Assembly (NCBI RefSeq): GCF_932526225.1
Contig: NC_064044.1
Span: forward strand, 2,919,001 to 2,983,000
Direction: 5' to 3'
Source: Nematostella vectensis
Lineage: Eukaryota > Cnidaria > Anthozoa > Actiniaria > Edwardsiidae
DNA: 64,000 nucleotides
Shown here: positions 57,672 through 64,000 of the stretch, one piece after another
Numbering within the stretch: position 1 is the stretch's first letter
How the letters are laid out: the number at the start of each line of letters is the position of its first letter
The notes under the pieces: generated by a model
Seen by the model: the letters and a program-made list of their open reading frames with translations, nothing else
Databases searched by the model: none
What the model was told of the DNA's origin: nothing
Position numbers and translations under genes: made by a program

Positions 57672-58091
57672 ATGTCTGACGAAAATCAAGAGGTTGAACA
57701 GATTACAAAGGACCCTCCCCCCAAGAATAAGAGTGCTGCTAGAGAGAAAGACCCTAAAAAGGTTGCGTCCGGTAAGAGAGTTGCCGAATATAATAGGAGG
57801 TGTAGAGAAGCACTTGCTAGGGAAATGGAACGCGAGGCGGAGGCGAGTTCGGAAGACGCTACACGAGCAGAGACACCCCACCCAGAGGGAGCTCGAGAGG
57901 CCAGCCTCTCAGGCGCCTGGATTCCAGAGCTATCGTTTACAACTGTACTGTCTCTAGTTGGAATAGGGTTTACCGCATTGGATATGTATATGCGTTTTTA
58001 CAAAAAGACGCCCAAGACCGAAACTTTCGAGAGACCTGCCGCTCGAGGGGCTAGCCTCCCGAACGCGACGCCTAAAATAGGAATGTTGTGA
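57672..58091 (+). CDS. Small membrane protein of the element
   Basis: 139 residues. A charged N-terminus of about 80 residues is followed by one membrane segment (FTTVLSLVGIGFTALDMYM) and a short basic tail. It contains two translated copies of the dispersed palindrome (EGAREASLSG and ARGASLP). Unrecognised. Position among capsid genes suggests a minor virion membrane protein. Confidence 0.75.
   Translation: MSDENQEVEQITKDPPPKNKSAAREKDPKKVASGKRVAEYNRRCREALAREMEREAEASSEDATRAETPHPEGAREASLSGAWIPELSFTTVLSLVGIGFTALDMYMRFYKKTPKTETFERPAARGASLPNATPKIGML
57884..57913. repeat. Dispersed palindrome, copy 4
   Basis: GAGAGGCCAGCCTCTC within the 139-residue gene is an almost perfect inverted repeat, preceded by GGGAGCTC. 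Confidence 0.7.
58041..58061. repeat. Dispersed palindrome, copy 5
   Basis: GCTCGAGGGGCTAGCCTCCC within the C-terminal part of the 139-residue gene, translated in frame. Confidence 0.7.
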
Positions 58092-58126
58092 TTTAAAGAT
58101 TATCTGAATCTGTAATAAATAAAATC
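58090..58126 (+). promoter_or_regulatory. TTTAAAGA motif before the 74-residue gene
   Basis: GTGATTTAAAGATTATC lies 27 bp before ATG 58127. A weaker GATT/AATC pairing reaches the start codon. Confidence 0.5.
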
Positions 58127-58351
58127 ATGTCAACTGAAAACAAGCTTGTGAAGACGTTTACCGATTCAGCGGTCATCATCGGGTTAGCCGCCGGTGTGGG
58201 TTATGTCGCTAAAAAGGCTATGAAAGAGTCATTCATCAGCGACCCTTCGTCGAGTGTTACAAACTACGCTAAATGGGTTGCTGTCCTGTCCGGCAGTATG
58301 TATCTGAAAGATTATCTGGAAACACAAAAGATTTTGCCGAAAGCGCTGTAG
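58127..58351 (+). CDS. Small membrane protein, 74 residues
   Basis: Two hydrophobic stretches, SAVIIGLAAGVGYVA and WVAVLSGSMYL, separated by a polar loop. Short, with a motif of the shared type upstream and genes spaced about 35 bp on both sides. Unrecognised; probably a virion or membrane-associated protein. Confidence 0.7.
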   Translation: MSTENKLVKTFTDSAVIIGLAAGVGYVAKKAMKESFISDPSSSVTNYAKWVAVLSGSMYLKDYLETQKILPKAL

Positions 58352-58355
58352 GCGG

Positions 58356-58363
58356 TCTAAAGA
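58356..58363 (+). promoter_or_regulatory. TTTAAAGA variant (TCTAAAGA)
   Basis: A one-base variant of the shared motif, 20 bp before ATG 58384. Confidence 0.4.
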
Positions 58364-58383
58364 TCTCGCAGACTGATTAATAA

Positions 58384-58800
58384 ATGGCGAGTATAGCATT
58401 TATGATTGGTGGGGCTATTCTTAATGCGACGGCGTTTGTCGGAGGGAGTTACCTAGCGAGATACTTATCTTCTGACGCTACTCATGTTGATAAAGAAAAA
58501 ATAAGACACGATAAAGCGCTTGAAAAGTATCAACAAGCAATGGGTGATTGGCAGAAAAAAAGACAGGAATACCAGGATTGGTTGACTGAACAATACAACG
58601 ATAAAGTTCGTGCGGATGAGAACGATAAAGAGACGGATGAGGCCTTCAAACTATACGCTCAAACACATCCAGATTTTGATTTGAAAGAGCCTGAGCTCTC
58701 AGATTACTACAGACCAAGTAGCAACCAAAAGATGGGAGAGATGGCATATGTTGGAGGTGGAATGTTAGCCCTTGGCTATGTAGCGAGTAGGTGGATATGA
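58384..58800 (+). CDS. Membrane protein with coiled middle, 138 residues
   Basis: An N-terminal membrane segment (AFMIGGAILNATAFVGGSYL), a charged helical middle rich in Lys, Asp and Gln, and a second hydrophobic end (MAYVGGGMLALGYVASRWI). Intact, with short spacing to neighbours. Family unrecognised. Confidence 0.75.
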   Translation: MASIAFMIGGAILNATAFVGGSYLARYLSSDATHVDKEKIRHDKALEKYQQAMGDWQKKRQEYQDWLTEQYNDKVRADENDKETDEAFKLYAQTHPDFDLKEPELSDYYRPSSNQKMGEMAYVGGGMLALGYVASRWI

Positions 58801-58810
58801 GCCGGCACGA

Positions 58811-58846
58811 CTTAAAGATTTCTTATCTTCAAACAAGATAAGAAAT
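58811..58846 (+). promoter_or_regulatory. CTTAAAGA plus perfect 12-bp hairpin at start codon
   Basis: CTTAAAGA is followed by ATTTCTTATCTT, a five-base loop and the exact complement AAGATAAGAAAT, whose last two bases begin ATG 58845. Confidence 0.75.
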
Positions 58847-59867
58847 GGATACAGATTTTGATCCCACAACAGAAGAAGGTAGAGAAGATTTGAATACTAC
58901 TGTAGACGAAGATTATGACTCTCTTATTCCAAACGATGGTGAGGGAAGAGAATCATGGAATGAAAGGATTTCAAACAGATTTGGTAGAGGTGCAAGCTAT
59001 GTGAGTAGGAGGTTGACCGACTTATGGAAAACACGAAACCCCGGGAGGGCTGTCCCCGAGTACATGGAGTTACAGAATATGGGAGGTTCTCCTTCAACGG
59101 ACACACTTAGGGTAGACCTTTTGTTATCGAAATATCCAGATCTTGATGAAAATTTAGTTCAGATTTCAACGGATGAGAGAGGAAAACAATTCATTTCCTT
59201 CTATTCTGCGAGAAAAGGTGGTTGGACTAGACCAGAAAGGTTGTATAATGAGGATAGAACGGTGCGGAAGAGTGTTGACGACAAAATCAGATCCGGAAAG
59301 TACAAGCAAATTCAGATTCAACTCGATGAACTAGACGCTACAGGTAATACACTCAGAGAAGAAGAAGAGAGAAACACCGAGCAAATGAGAAAAAATAATG
59401 AGGAACGAAGTGAAACAACTAACCAAGAAAGACTAAGAGCTATAGATCGTAAAAATGAAGAGCTCAGCGAAAGAAATTCTGTCATAGATGAGACTTTGGA
59501 AGAGAATCAATTGGAGAGAGAAAATCTTGAAGAGAGAATGTCGTTGAAAGATCGTGTCAAAGCGATTTTTAAGAAATACGGATTTACAGTCGCTGCTGTC
59601 GTTACCGCTGTGGGCGTTGTTATCGGTGTTATTGTCTCTAACCTGAAGACGGGTTTGACAAGTGTTGCAAAAGGCGTTGGAGACGGTCTTAAAACAATAG
59701 GCAAGAAACTAGGAGAAATACTCCCAGGAATGGTTGGTGCGATAGCCAGTTTCATCTTTAGAACGGCGGGTGAAGTCGTAGGCTTTTTAGCTAAAAACGC
59801 ATGGCTTCTCATCGTCGCCGTCGTCCTGTATTTCGTAGAACGATTTAAAAGGAGACGGAAATCATAA
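58845..59867 (+). CDS. Coiled-coil membrane protein, 340 residues
   Basis: An acidic N-terminus, then a long charged helical region (about residues 160-230, rich in Glu, Arg and Asn) likely to form a coiled coil. A hydrophobic segment (FTVAAVVTAVGVVIGVIV) and a C-terminal one (AWLLIVAVVLYFV) before a basic tail follow. Between them lies an amphipathic Gly/Lys stretch (VAKGVGDGLKTIGKKLGEIL) that could bind or perturb membranes. The family is not recognised. It may be a minor virion protein involved in membrane passage; that is inference. The next gene follows after 3 bp. Confidence 0.8.
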   Translation: MDTDFDPTTEEGREDLNTTVDEDYDSLIPNDGEGRESWNERISNRFGRGASYVSRRLTDLWKTRNPGRAVPEYMELQNMGGSPSTDTLRVDLLLSKYPDLDENLVQISTDERGKQFISFYSARKGGWTRPERLYNEDRTVRKSVDDKIRSGKYKQIQIQLDELDATGNTLREEEERNTEQMRKNNEERSETTNQERLRAIDRKNEELSERNSVIDETLEENQLERENLEERMSLKDRVKAIFKKYGFTVAAVVTAVGVVIGVIVSNLKTGLTSVAKGVGDGLKTIGKKLGEILPGMVGAIASFIFRTAGEVVGFLAKNAWLLIVAVVLYFVERFKRRRKS

Positions 59868-59870
59868 CAA

Positions 59871-60494
59871 ATGGTATTACTCTACATTGAAGGAAACGTT
59901 GGTGACTTTACTGTCTATTTAGAACAACCTATTGAAAAGCCGCGGTTTATCGCGCTGCGAGGATGTGCGTTTCATAATCGTTGTAACAGTCTCTCAAGCG
60001 AGGGAACGGTCTCCGACGGTGAGAACATTATCCTTAGGATCCCCGCGGGGCAGTATACGATCGAGACGCTAAAACGTCAAATAGATGGGGGTATGCGTCT
60101 TGGTGAAAAGTCAGTCTCTATTAGAGACTCGTCACTCGAAGTTCACCGGAACGTCGCGTTGAATGAGCCGCTCGCCTGCCTGTTAGGACTCAAGACCAGG
60201 GAGCTGGAAGCAAACACTCGCCACGAGATAAAGATGATAGGTCACGAGGCTATTTTTATCCACTGCGATCTTGTGAACGCGTCTGACTCCCTCCAACAAG
60301 GGGCGCCCTCACAAATCCTAGCAAGTGTAGAGCTTGATGAAGGAAAGATATACCTCAATCCAAGCGATCCGGTACGGGTTAGCACCACATCAGTCGGTTA
60401 CGTGAGTAGTCTCCGTCTTAGTATAAAGGGTGGTGACGGAAACATAATAGAGCGCGGTCTCTACCCGATACGTCTAATTTTAGAAATCACTTAA
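59871..60494 (+). CDS. Probable penton/minor capsid protein
   Basis: 207 residues, rich in beta-type sequence (VGDFTVYLEQPI, ENIILRIPAGQYTIETL, YVSSLRLSIKGGDG), without membrane segments. Size and position fit the single jelly-roll penton protein of Mavericks and adintoviruses. I infer this from layout, not from a clear motif. Starts 3 bp after the previous stop and has no motif of its own, so it is probably co-transcribed with the 340-residue gene. Confidence 0.55.
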   Translation: MVLLYIEGNVGDFTVYLEQPIEKPRFIALRGCAFHNRCNSLSSEGTVSDGENIILRIPAGQYTIETLKRQIDGGMRLGEKSVSIRDSSLEVHRNVALNEPLACLLGLKTRELEANTRHEIKMIGHEAIFIHCDLVNASDSLQQGAPSQILASVELDEGKIYLNPSDPVRVSTTSVGYVSSLRLSIKGGDGNIIERGLYPIRLILEIT

Positions 60495-60497
60495 AGA
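60490..60497 (+). promoter_or_regulatory. CTTAAAGA motif
   Basis: A motif variant overlapping the stop of the previous gene, 24 bp before ATG 60522. No strong hairpin. Confidence 0.45.
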
Positions 60498-60521
60498 ATA
60501 AACTCTCCCCATAATAAAGCT

Positions 60522-61127
60522 ATGGAAGAGTACAACTCAATCTACCCGAACGTACCCCGAGGGGTCAGCCCCTCGGGTGATAACTTCAGACTCCAAAAGA
60601 CCCACGATGTTTTGGGAAGTTTGGAGCAAGAAGTTAAACATTACGAGAACGTGAGGAAAAAGTATAAACGAGGGCAGAGCGTGTTTTCAAAGTTAAGTGT
60701 GGTCTTAGGACTCTTATCCGTCATTCTTGGGTCTAGTGGTTTGGGGACTTCTCTGTCGGGTTTTGGTATCGTCGTCGGAGTTCCGTTGGGTGCTTTGGCC
60801 GGTGTTTTCGGTCTTACGTCTGTAGGCTGTGCGGCGGTTTCTAAACGGCTGTCGCAAAAAGTCTCCAAGCACGACCAAACAGCGGCGATGGCAAAGGCAA
60901 AAGTAAATAGCATACGCGACCTGGTCTCTAAAGCTTTAAAAGACAACAAAATATCAGACGAAGAGTTCTCTTTAATCTTGAACGAGGTGGACAAGTTTGA
61001 GGCTCTAAAGCTCCAGATCCGTCAAAAGTCGGTAAGAGAGGACGAAAAAAACGTAAACATTACCAAGCTGAGGGAAACAGTAAGAGAAGAGATTTTGAAA
61101 GACCTGGCGAGTCGACCCGCTCGGTGA
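60522..61127 (+). CDS. Membrane protein with helical flanks, 201 residues
   Basis: A helical N-terminal part, a long glycine-rich hydrophobic hairpin (LSVVLGLLSVILGSSGLG and IVVGVPLGALAGVFGLTS) and a charged helical C-terminus. Near the N-terminus the dispersed palindrome is translated (PRGVSPSGD). Unrecognised. The layout suggests a membrane-inserted virion protein. Confidence 0.75.
   Translation: MEEYNSIYPNVPRGVSPSGDNFRLQKTHDVLGSLEQEVKHYENVRKKYKRGQSVFSKLSVVLGLLSVILGSSGLGTSLSGFGIVVGVPLGALAGVFGLTSVGCAAVSKRLSQKVSKHDQTAAMAKAKVNSIRDLVSKALKDNKISDEEFSLILNEVDKFEALKLQIRQKSVREDEKNVNITKLRETVREEILKDLASRPAR
60556..60577. repeat. Dispersed palindrome, copy 6
   Basis: CCCGAGGGG and CCCCTCGGG are perfect arms around a four-base loop, inside the 201-residue gene. 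Confidence 0.8.
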
Positions 61128-61188
61128 AATTTCTGTACGAGAGAACTCCCGTCGGATGGATCTATGAATTGAGATGCGTAAAGGACTG

Positions 61189-61220
61189 ATTTAAAAACAT
61201 CTTATATGTCATATAAGATG
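61189..61220 (+). promoter_or_regulatory. TTTAAAA plus perfect 10-bp hairpin
   Basis: GATTTAAAAA is followed by CATCTTATAT, loop GTC and ATATAAGATG. The last ATG (61218) is the likely start, by analogy with the other hairpins. Confidence 0.7.
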
Positions 61221-62732
61221 AAGTTTACAGAATTTGTGAAAAGGTACCCCTACTACTCACGCTTCAGGTTCTCTGCCGACGGGCACGGCAATGTGCAATT
61301 CGTTTTCAATGGGGACGAATACGATCCATTCGACAAGAATGGGAATCTAGTCAAAACGTTATATCACTTCCCTGGTAATAGCTGGAAACCCGAGAATATC
61401 CAGGATTTTCTAGTCGCCGACGACACACAAGCATACAAGGAAACGATCCAGCAACTGTTTGGGTTCCCAAAACAATACAGACTAGACGCGCGTGCAGAGT
61501 ACAAGATATTGCCGTGGGACGAAAACCCTACGAGAAATAATTACGTCTCTTTCGATGTTTTTATAACACCAAAGCTGAAGACACACTTTGTTTTTAGGGA
61601 CATATTCACCGACAGCTTGCTAGTATTCAGAACAGCAAAGGAGGCTAGTAGGTGGCTCGACGCCCCGAACCTCAGTTATTGGAGTCAAGCCTTAAATTTT
61701 GCTATGTTTTGCGCGACTGCTGGATGTGGTGTGACGCGTGACATGATTGACGACTCTCAAGTGGGGTCATTCTACAGATTTCACATCATTTTCACTATCA
61801 GACGAATATTAAATGAGCTACAATGTCCTCTCCCGAAAGATAAGCTTTTTAGTTGGAATAAAAACTTCTACAGCGAAGCAGCTTACCAAAAATTAAGGAC
61901 AGAGTTCCGAACTGGCGGTGATTTTCGGTTCCTTGGACCGATAAATCATGGGTTAGGGAACGTTTATAATTATGATTATCACGGCTTGTCATCTTCTAAC
62001 GACAAGTATAAGCCTTATGGCACCATTGATCAATTACACGACGAATGGGACGCTGCCAAAAGCGACCACGAACACATGAATCACTTTGAGATCGAGTACC
62101 TGAAAGACCTTAGAACTGGGTTTCAGTATGAGTGGTTCTTTCCGGAAAAATCAATGGGGTTAACCAAAGCTGGGTTGTCTAGGATAAACCAGAGCATCGA
62201 AGCCTTTGTTTACTGTATTCTAGGCGCGCAAGTTCAGACCCGGTCGTCAATCGTCGGTGATAGCGGTTCAGCTCAGGAAACGAAACAGGTCTTCACGAAA
62301 CTCTTTGAAAGCGCGGTGGTGGAAAACAGTATATCGAAAAGTATACAACGGTATCAGTTTGCTTTACAACAGGCGAGACAAAAACTAGACCTGGCTTTCG
62401 CCCTCGGCTGTTGGTTAAGTCCATCGTATCTTGTGATAAATAACAACACTTCGATCGCTGGCTATAATAACAAGTTACAAAAAGCCACCACTGATATGAA
62501 ACTGGGGCTGAATCCGATAAATAACGAGATAAAAACGATCCCAAAACATAATATGAGTCATTCAAAGATTGTGCTACCTCATACCGAGTCAGTCACGGCT
62601 CACAAACCGGAACCGGAGGCGAAAACTAACCCAAAGCCGGACGTGATTAAACCCACGAACACACAGCACGAAACTAACCTTGCCACGATCACAGCCTTTA
62701 CGGCTGGTTTAGCTTGGTATCTATTCCGGTAA
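61218..62732 (+). CDS. Virus-like element protein, 504 residues
   Basis: The start at 61218 is chosen because the hairpin ends there; an in-frame ATG at 61206 would add four residues. The protein is mostly soluble with many aromatic residues (FTEFVKRYPYYSRFRF, WSQALNFAMFC), a Lys/Pro-rich linker near residue 450 (EPEAKTNPKPD) and a C-terminal membrane anchor (ITAFTAGLAWYLF). I do not recognise the family. Length and anchor suggest a structural or morphogenesis protein. Confidence 0.75.
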   Translation: MKFTEFVKRYPYYSRFRFSADGHGNVQFVFNGDEYDPFDKNGNLVKTLYHFPGNSWKPENIQDFLVADDTQAYKETIQQLFGFPKQYRLDARAEYKILPWDENPTRNNYVSFDVFITPKLKTHFVFRDIFTDSLLVFRTAKEASRWLDAPNLSYWSQALNFAMFCATAGCGVTRDMIDDSQVGSFYRFHIIFTIRRILNELQCPLPKDKLFSWNKNFYSEAAYQKLRTEFRTGGDFRFLGPINHGLGNVYNYDYHGLSSSNDKYKPYGTIDQLHDEWDAAKSDHEHMNHFEIEYLKDLRTGFQYEWFFPEKSMGLTKAGLSRINQSIEAFVYCILGAQVQTRSSIVGDSGSAQETKQVFTKLFESAVVENSISKSIQRYQFALQQARQKLDLAFALGCWLSPSYLVINNNTSIAGYNNKLQKATTDMKLGLNPINNEIKTIPKHNMSHSKIVLPHTESVTAHKPEPEAKTNPKPDVIKPTNTQHETNLATITAFTAGLAWYLFR

Positions 62733-62744
62733 CATGCGGGGTGC

Positions 62745-62882
62745 ATGTGGACGGATGTGACGTACCGCAAGAAGACAATACCTGTTCACGTGCCAAACAA
62801 TAGACTGCATACCAGACCACCCTGGCGACCGCGAACTCCCAATGTAAATACAAAACCTATTTTCAGAATCGCTAGTTGTTAG
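62745..62882 (+). CDS. Short basic peptide, 45 codons
   Basis: A small ORF begins 13 bp after the previous stop. The product is rich in Arg, Lys and Pro (TYRKKTIPVHV, LHTRPPWRPRTPNV). Short basic core peptides encoded next to structural genes occur in adenoviruses and adintoviruses, so a DNA-condensing or virion core role is possible. No shared motif precedes it. Chance cannot be excluded at this length. Confidence 0.4.
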   Translation: MWTDVTYRKKTIPVHVPNNRLHTRPPWRPRTPNVNTKPIFRIASC

Positions 62883-62944
62883 GGCGATTAGGAATGTATG
62901 TGTTTTGTAACGTGAGACGCGTTACAAAACTGAGTGGGTCAATG

Positions 62945-63292
62945 CTAATTTCCGTTACACGTTCTGCAATGGTGCTTTTGTCTATCGTGTTCGCATATTT
63001 GAGACCCTCCGCATAACTTACAAAAGGGTCTCTGTTTGCCGTGTCCACACATCCCTTTCCCCTTGCAGTCTTTACAGACATATCTTGCTCGTCTGTGCTC
63101 ACAAATGCTACCGCCGTTACATTCTCTGCACCGCGTTTTTCTCCGGTTGTGAGGGCAGATTTGCGATCCGTGACAATCTTTGCAATAATATTTCACTCTG
63201 CCATGAAGACACTTATAATCCGTTGTTCGCTTTACGGGGGATACTTTCGAGTCTTTCACCGTTTGGTTCTCCATTTCTATCAAACCGGTCAT
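62945..63292 (-). CDS. CHCC zinc-repeat protein, 115 residues
   Basis: Five perfect C-x-H-x6-C-x2-C repeats, about 17 residues apart (for example CPHNRRKTRCREC and CEHDRQKHHCRTC), each able to bind one zinc ion. Such repeats are frequent in proteins of giant viruses and protists. The first 11 codons and the upstream motif closely match the start of the polymerase gene (GLIEMEN), 13 kb away in opposite orientation. Hence the 5' ends share an origin. Role unknown; DNA or RNA binding is possible. Confidence 0.8.
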   Translation of the reverse strand: MTGLIEMENQTVKDSKVSPVKRTTDYKCLHGRVKYYCKDCHGSQICPHNRRKTRCRECNGGSICEHRRARYVCKDCKGKGMCGHGKQRPFCKLCGGSQICEHDRQKHHCRTCNGN

Positions 63293-63294
63293 GT

Positions 63295-63305
63295 CCTTAA
63301 ATCAC
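63295..63305 (-). promoter_or_regulatory. TTTAAGGA motif before the zinc-repeat gene
   Basis: On the minus strand GTGATTTAAGGAC ends directly at ATG 63292, arranged exactly as before the polymerase. Confidence 0.55.
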
Positions 63306-63353
63306 TTTTCATTTTTTTACGCCTCGATACTCACCCTCCTAGCCGGCCGACGT

Positions 63354-64000
63354 CTACCTGGCGAAACACTCTTCCAACATTTCCTTCTCTTGCTCATCCA
63401 TGCACCAATCCCAAAACCTGTCTGGGTGCCAAGCTACTGGCATTAGTTCGTCCTCCAGCTTTCTACGGAATCTCACCTTGTGTAGCTTCTCCGGGAGCTC
63501 CTCATGCACGAGACCCCACCTCCACGCCGCACGTAGCACCGCGACAATTTCGTGTAGACCCAAAAACCGCGCGTAGTTCATATGTACAATGAGATCGGTC
63601 GCGCCCCACTCCAAGCACAACCTCACAATCTCGAGGTTGCCAGATTCGGTGGCCGGTGTTATAGCATAGTCCGGGTCAAACTCGCTGAAGTTTTCTCTCA
63701 GCAGCTTTAGAACCTCAACGTGCCCATTGTACGCCGCCTCAGCGGTGGCCCAACCGACATCGACATCGGCACCTAGATCTATCAACAACTCAACAACCCC
63801 CACCTGACCTTCCGCCGCCGCAGCACCCATGGCCTCGGTCATGGCCTCTCCTCCGTCGGCACAATACTCGCCCATCACCTTCAAAACCTCTACGTGCCCG
63901 CCTTTCGCGGCCATGGACGCTGGATACACGAAGTCACAGGCGCCCGACTCACAACACATCTTAACGATCTCGGTGTGGCCGTTCATTGCGGCCCTGACCA
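63354..64000 (-). CDS. Ankyrin-repeat protein, partial
   Basis: At least 210 residues of ankyrin repeats (NGHTEIVKMCCESGACDF, GGHVEVLKVMGEY, GHVEVLKLLRENF), open at the right edge, so the N-terminus is missing. The C-terminus ends with ELMPVAWHPDRFWDWCMDE. I recall a similar W-H-P-x-R-x-x-D-W-C tail in ankyrin proteins of Marseillevirus-type giant viruses, which would support a viral origin. It lies next to the zinc-repeat gene and may be accessory cargo of the element. Ankyrin repeats bind other proteins; the target is unknown. Confidence 0.8.
   Translation of the reverse strand, partial: VRAAMNGHTEIVKMCCESGACDFVYPASMAAKGGHVEVLKVMGEYCADGGEAMTEAMGAAAAEGQVGVVELLIDLGADVDVGWATAEAAYNGHVEVLKLLRENFSEFDPDYAITPATESGNLEIVRLCLEWGATDLIVHMNYARFLGLHEIVAVLRAAWRWGLVHEELPEKLHKVRFRRKLEDELMPVAWHPDRFWDWCMDEQEKEMLEECFAR

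Larger units (their letters stand above)
49738..64000. mobile_element. Maverick/Polinton (adintovirus-type) endogenous virus
   Basis: From about 50 kb on, the DNA changes to closely packed intronless ORFs: protein-primed DNA polymerase B, retroviral-type integrase, capsid-like protein, A32-like ATPase, penton-like protein and several small membrane proteins. PolB, integrase, packaging ATPase and capsid genes together define Mavericks/Polintons and the related adintoviruses. Every ORF visible is intact, suggesting a young insertion. The left boundary is placed at the tandem array by inference. Terminal inverted repeats and target duplication cannot be shown, since the right end is not in the window. 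No adenain-type protease was found. Confidence 0.88.

Noticed and set aside
50081-58061. GC-rich palindromes containing several restriction-site sequences, like a cloning linker
   Set aside because: They vary in sequence, recur within intact viral genes and are in frame; vector contamination does not explain this.
49738-64000. Contaminating free viral contig joined to host sequence
   Set aside because: Cannot be excluded absolutely, but an integrase gene and the Maverick-type gene set make genomic integration the simpler explanation; the junction should be confirmed with long reads.

Overview
The window looks like nuclear DNA of an invertebrate animal, most likely an anthozoan cnidarian (sea anemone or coral). 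The reasons are intron-rich animal genes with GT-AG introns, many small DNA-transposon relics, a non-LTR retrotransposon and many minisatellites. The species is inferred, not proven.

Host part (1-49.7 kb). A complete 11-exon mitochondrial carrier gene of the SLC25A32 type (folate/FAD carrier) lies on the minus strand from 10604 to 2224 and joins in frame to 314 codons. Next come two unrecognised minus-strand single ORFs (12.8-13.7 kb and 14.1-14.6 kb), a decayed LINE (14.9-17.9 kb) and an intronless rhodopsin-type receptor (21.1-22.4 kb). A minus-strand gene with an N-terminal membrane anchor and an ataxin-2 LsmAD-like segment follows (29.7-24.3 kb). A head-to-head pair comes next: a 419-codon multi-pass membrane protein (37134 to 30804, minus) and a 352-codon fatty acid hydroxylase/sterol desaturase family enzyme (37666 to 42373, plus), separated by 531 bp. 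Two small minus-strand genes or candidates (43.5-42.5 kb and 44.8-44.6 kb) and about 5 kb of AT-rich DNA without genes complete the host part. Introns and spacers carry two piggyBac-type MITEs at TTAA, a Mutator-like element with 77-bp inverted repeats, a Harbinger-like MITE, a solo LTR and many tandem arrays. Several of those arrays abut or span splice sites.

Virus-like part (about 49.7 kb to the right edge). A tight cluster of intronless, intact ORFs encodes a protein-primed family B DNA polymerase, a retroviral-type integrase, a probable major capsid protein, an A32-like packaging ATPase and a probable penton/minor capsid protein. It also encodes several small membrane proteins, a 45-codon basic peptide, a CHCC zinc-repeat protein and an ankyrin protein running off the window. 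This gene set is that of a Maverick/Polinton (adintovirus-type) endogenous DNA virus. No adenain-type protease is visible, and the right end lies outside the window.

Two features of this element seem most worth following. First, a TTTAAAGA-like motif precedes nearly every gene, often followed by a perfect hairpin ending at the start codon. Second, a small GC-rich palindrome is scattered through the element both between and inside genes, where it is translated. In the host part, the most notable point is that minisatellites have grown from exon-intron boundaries, multiplying splice sites. In the carrier gene about 17 in-frame copies of an acceptor site precede one exon.
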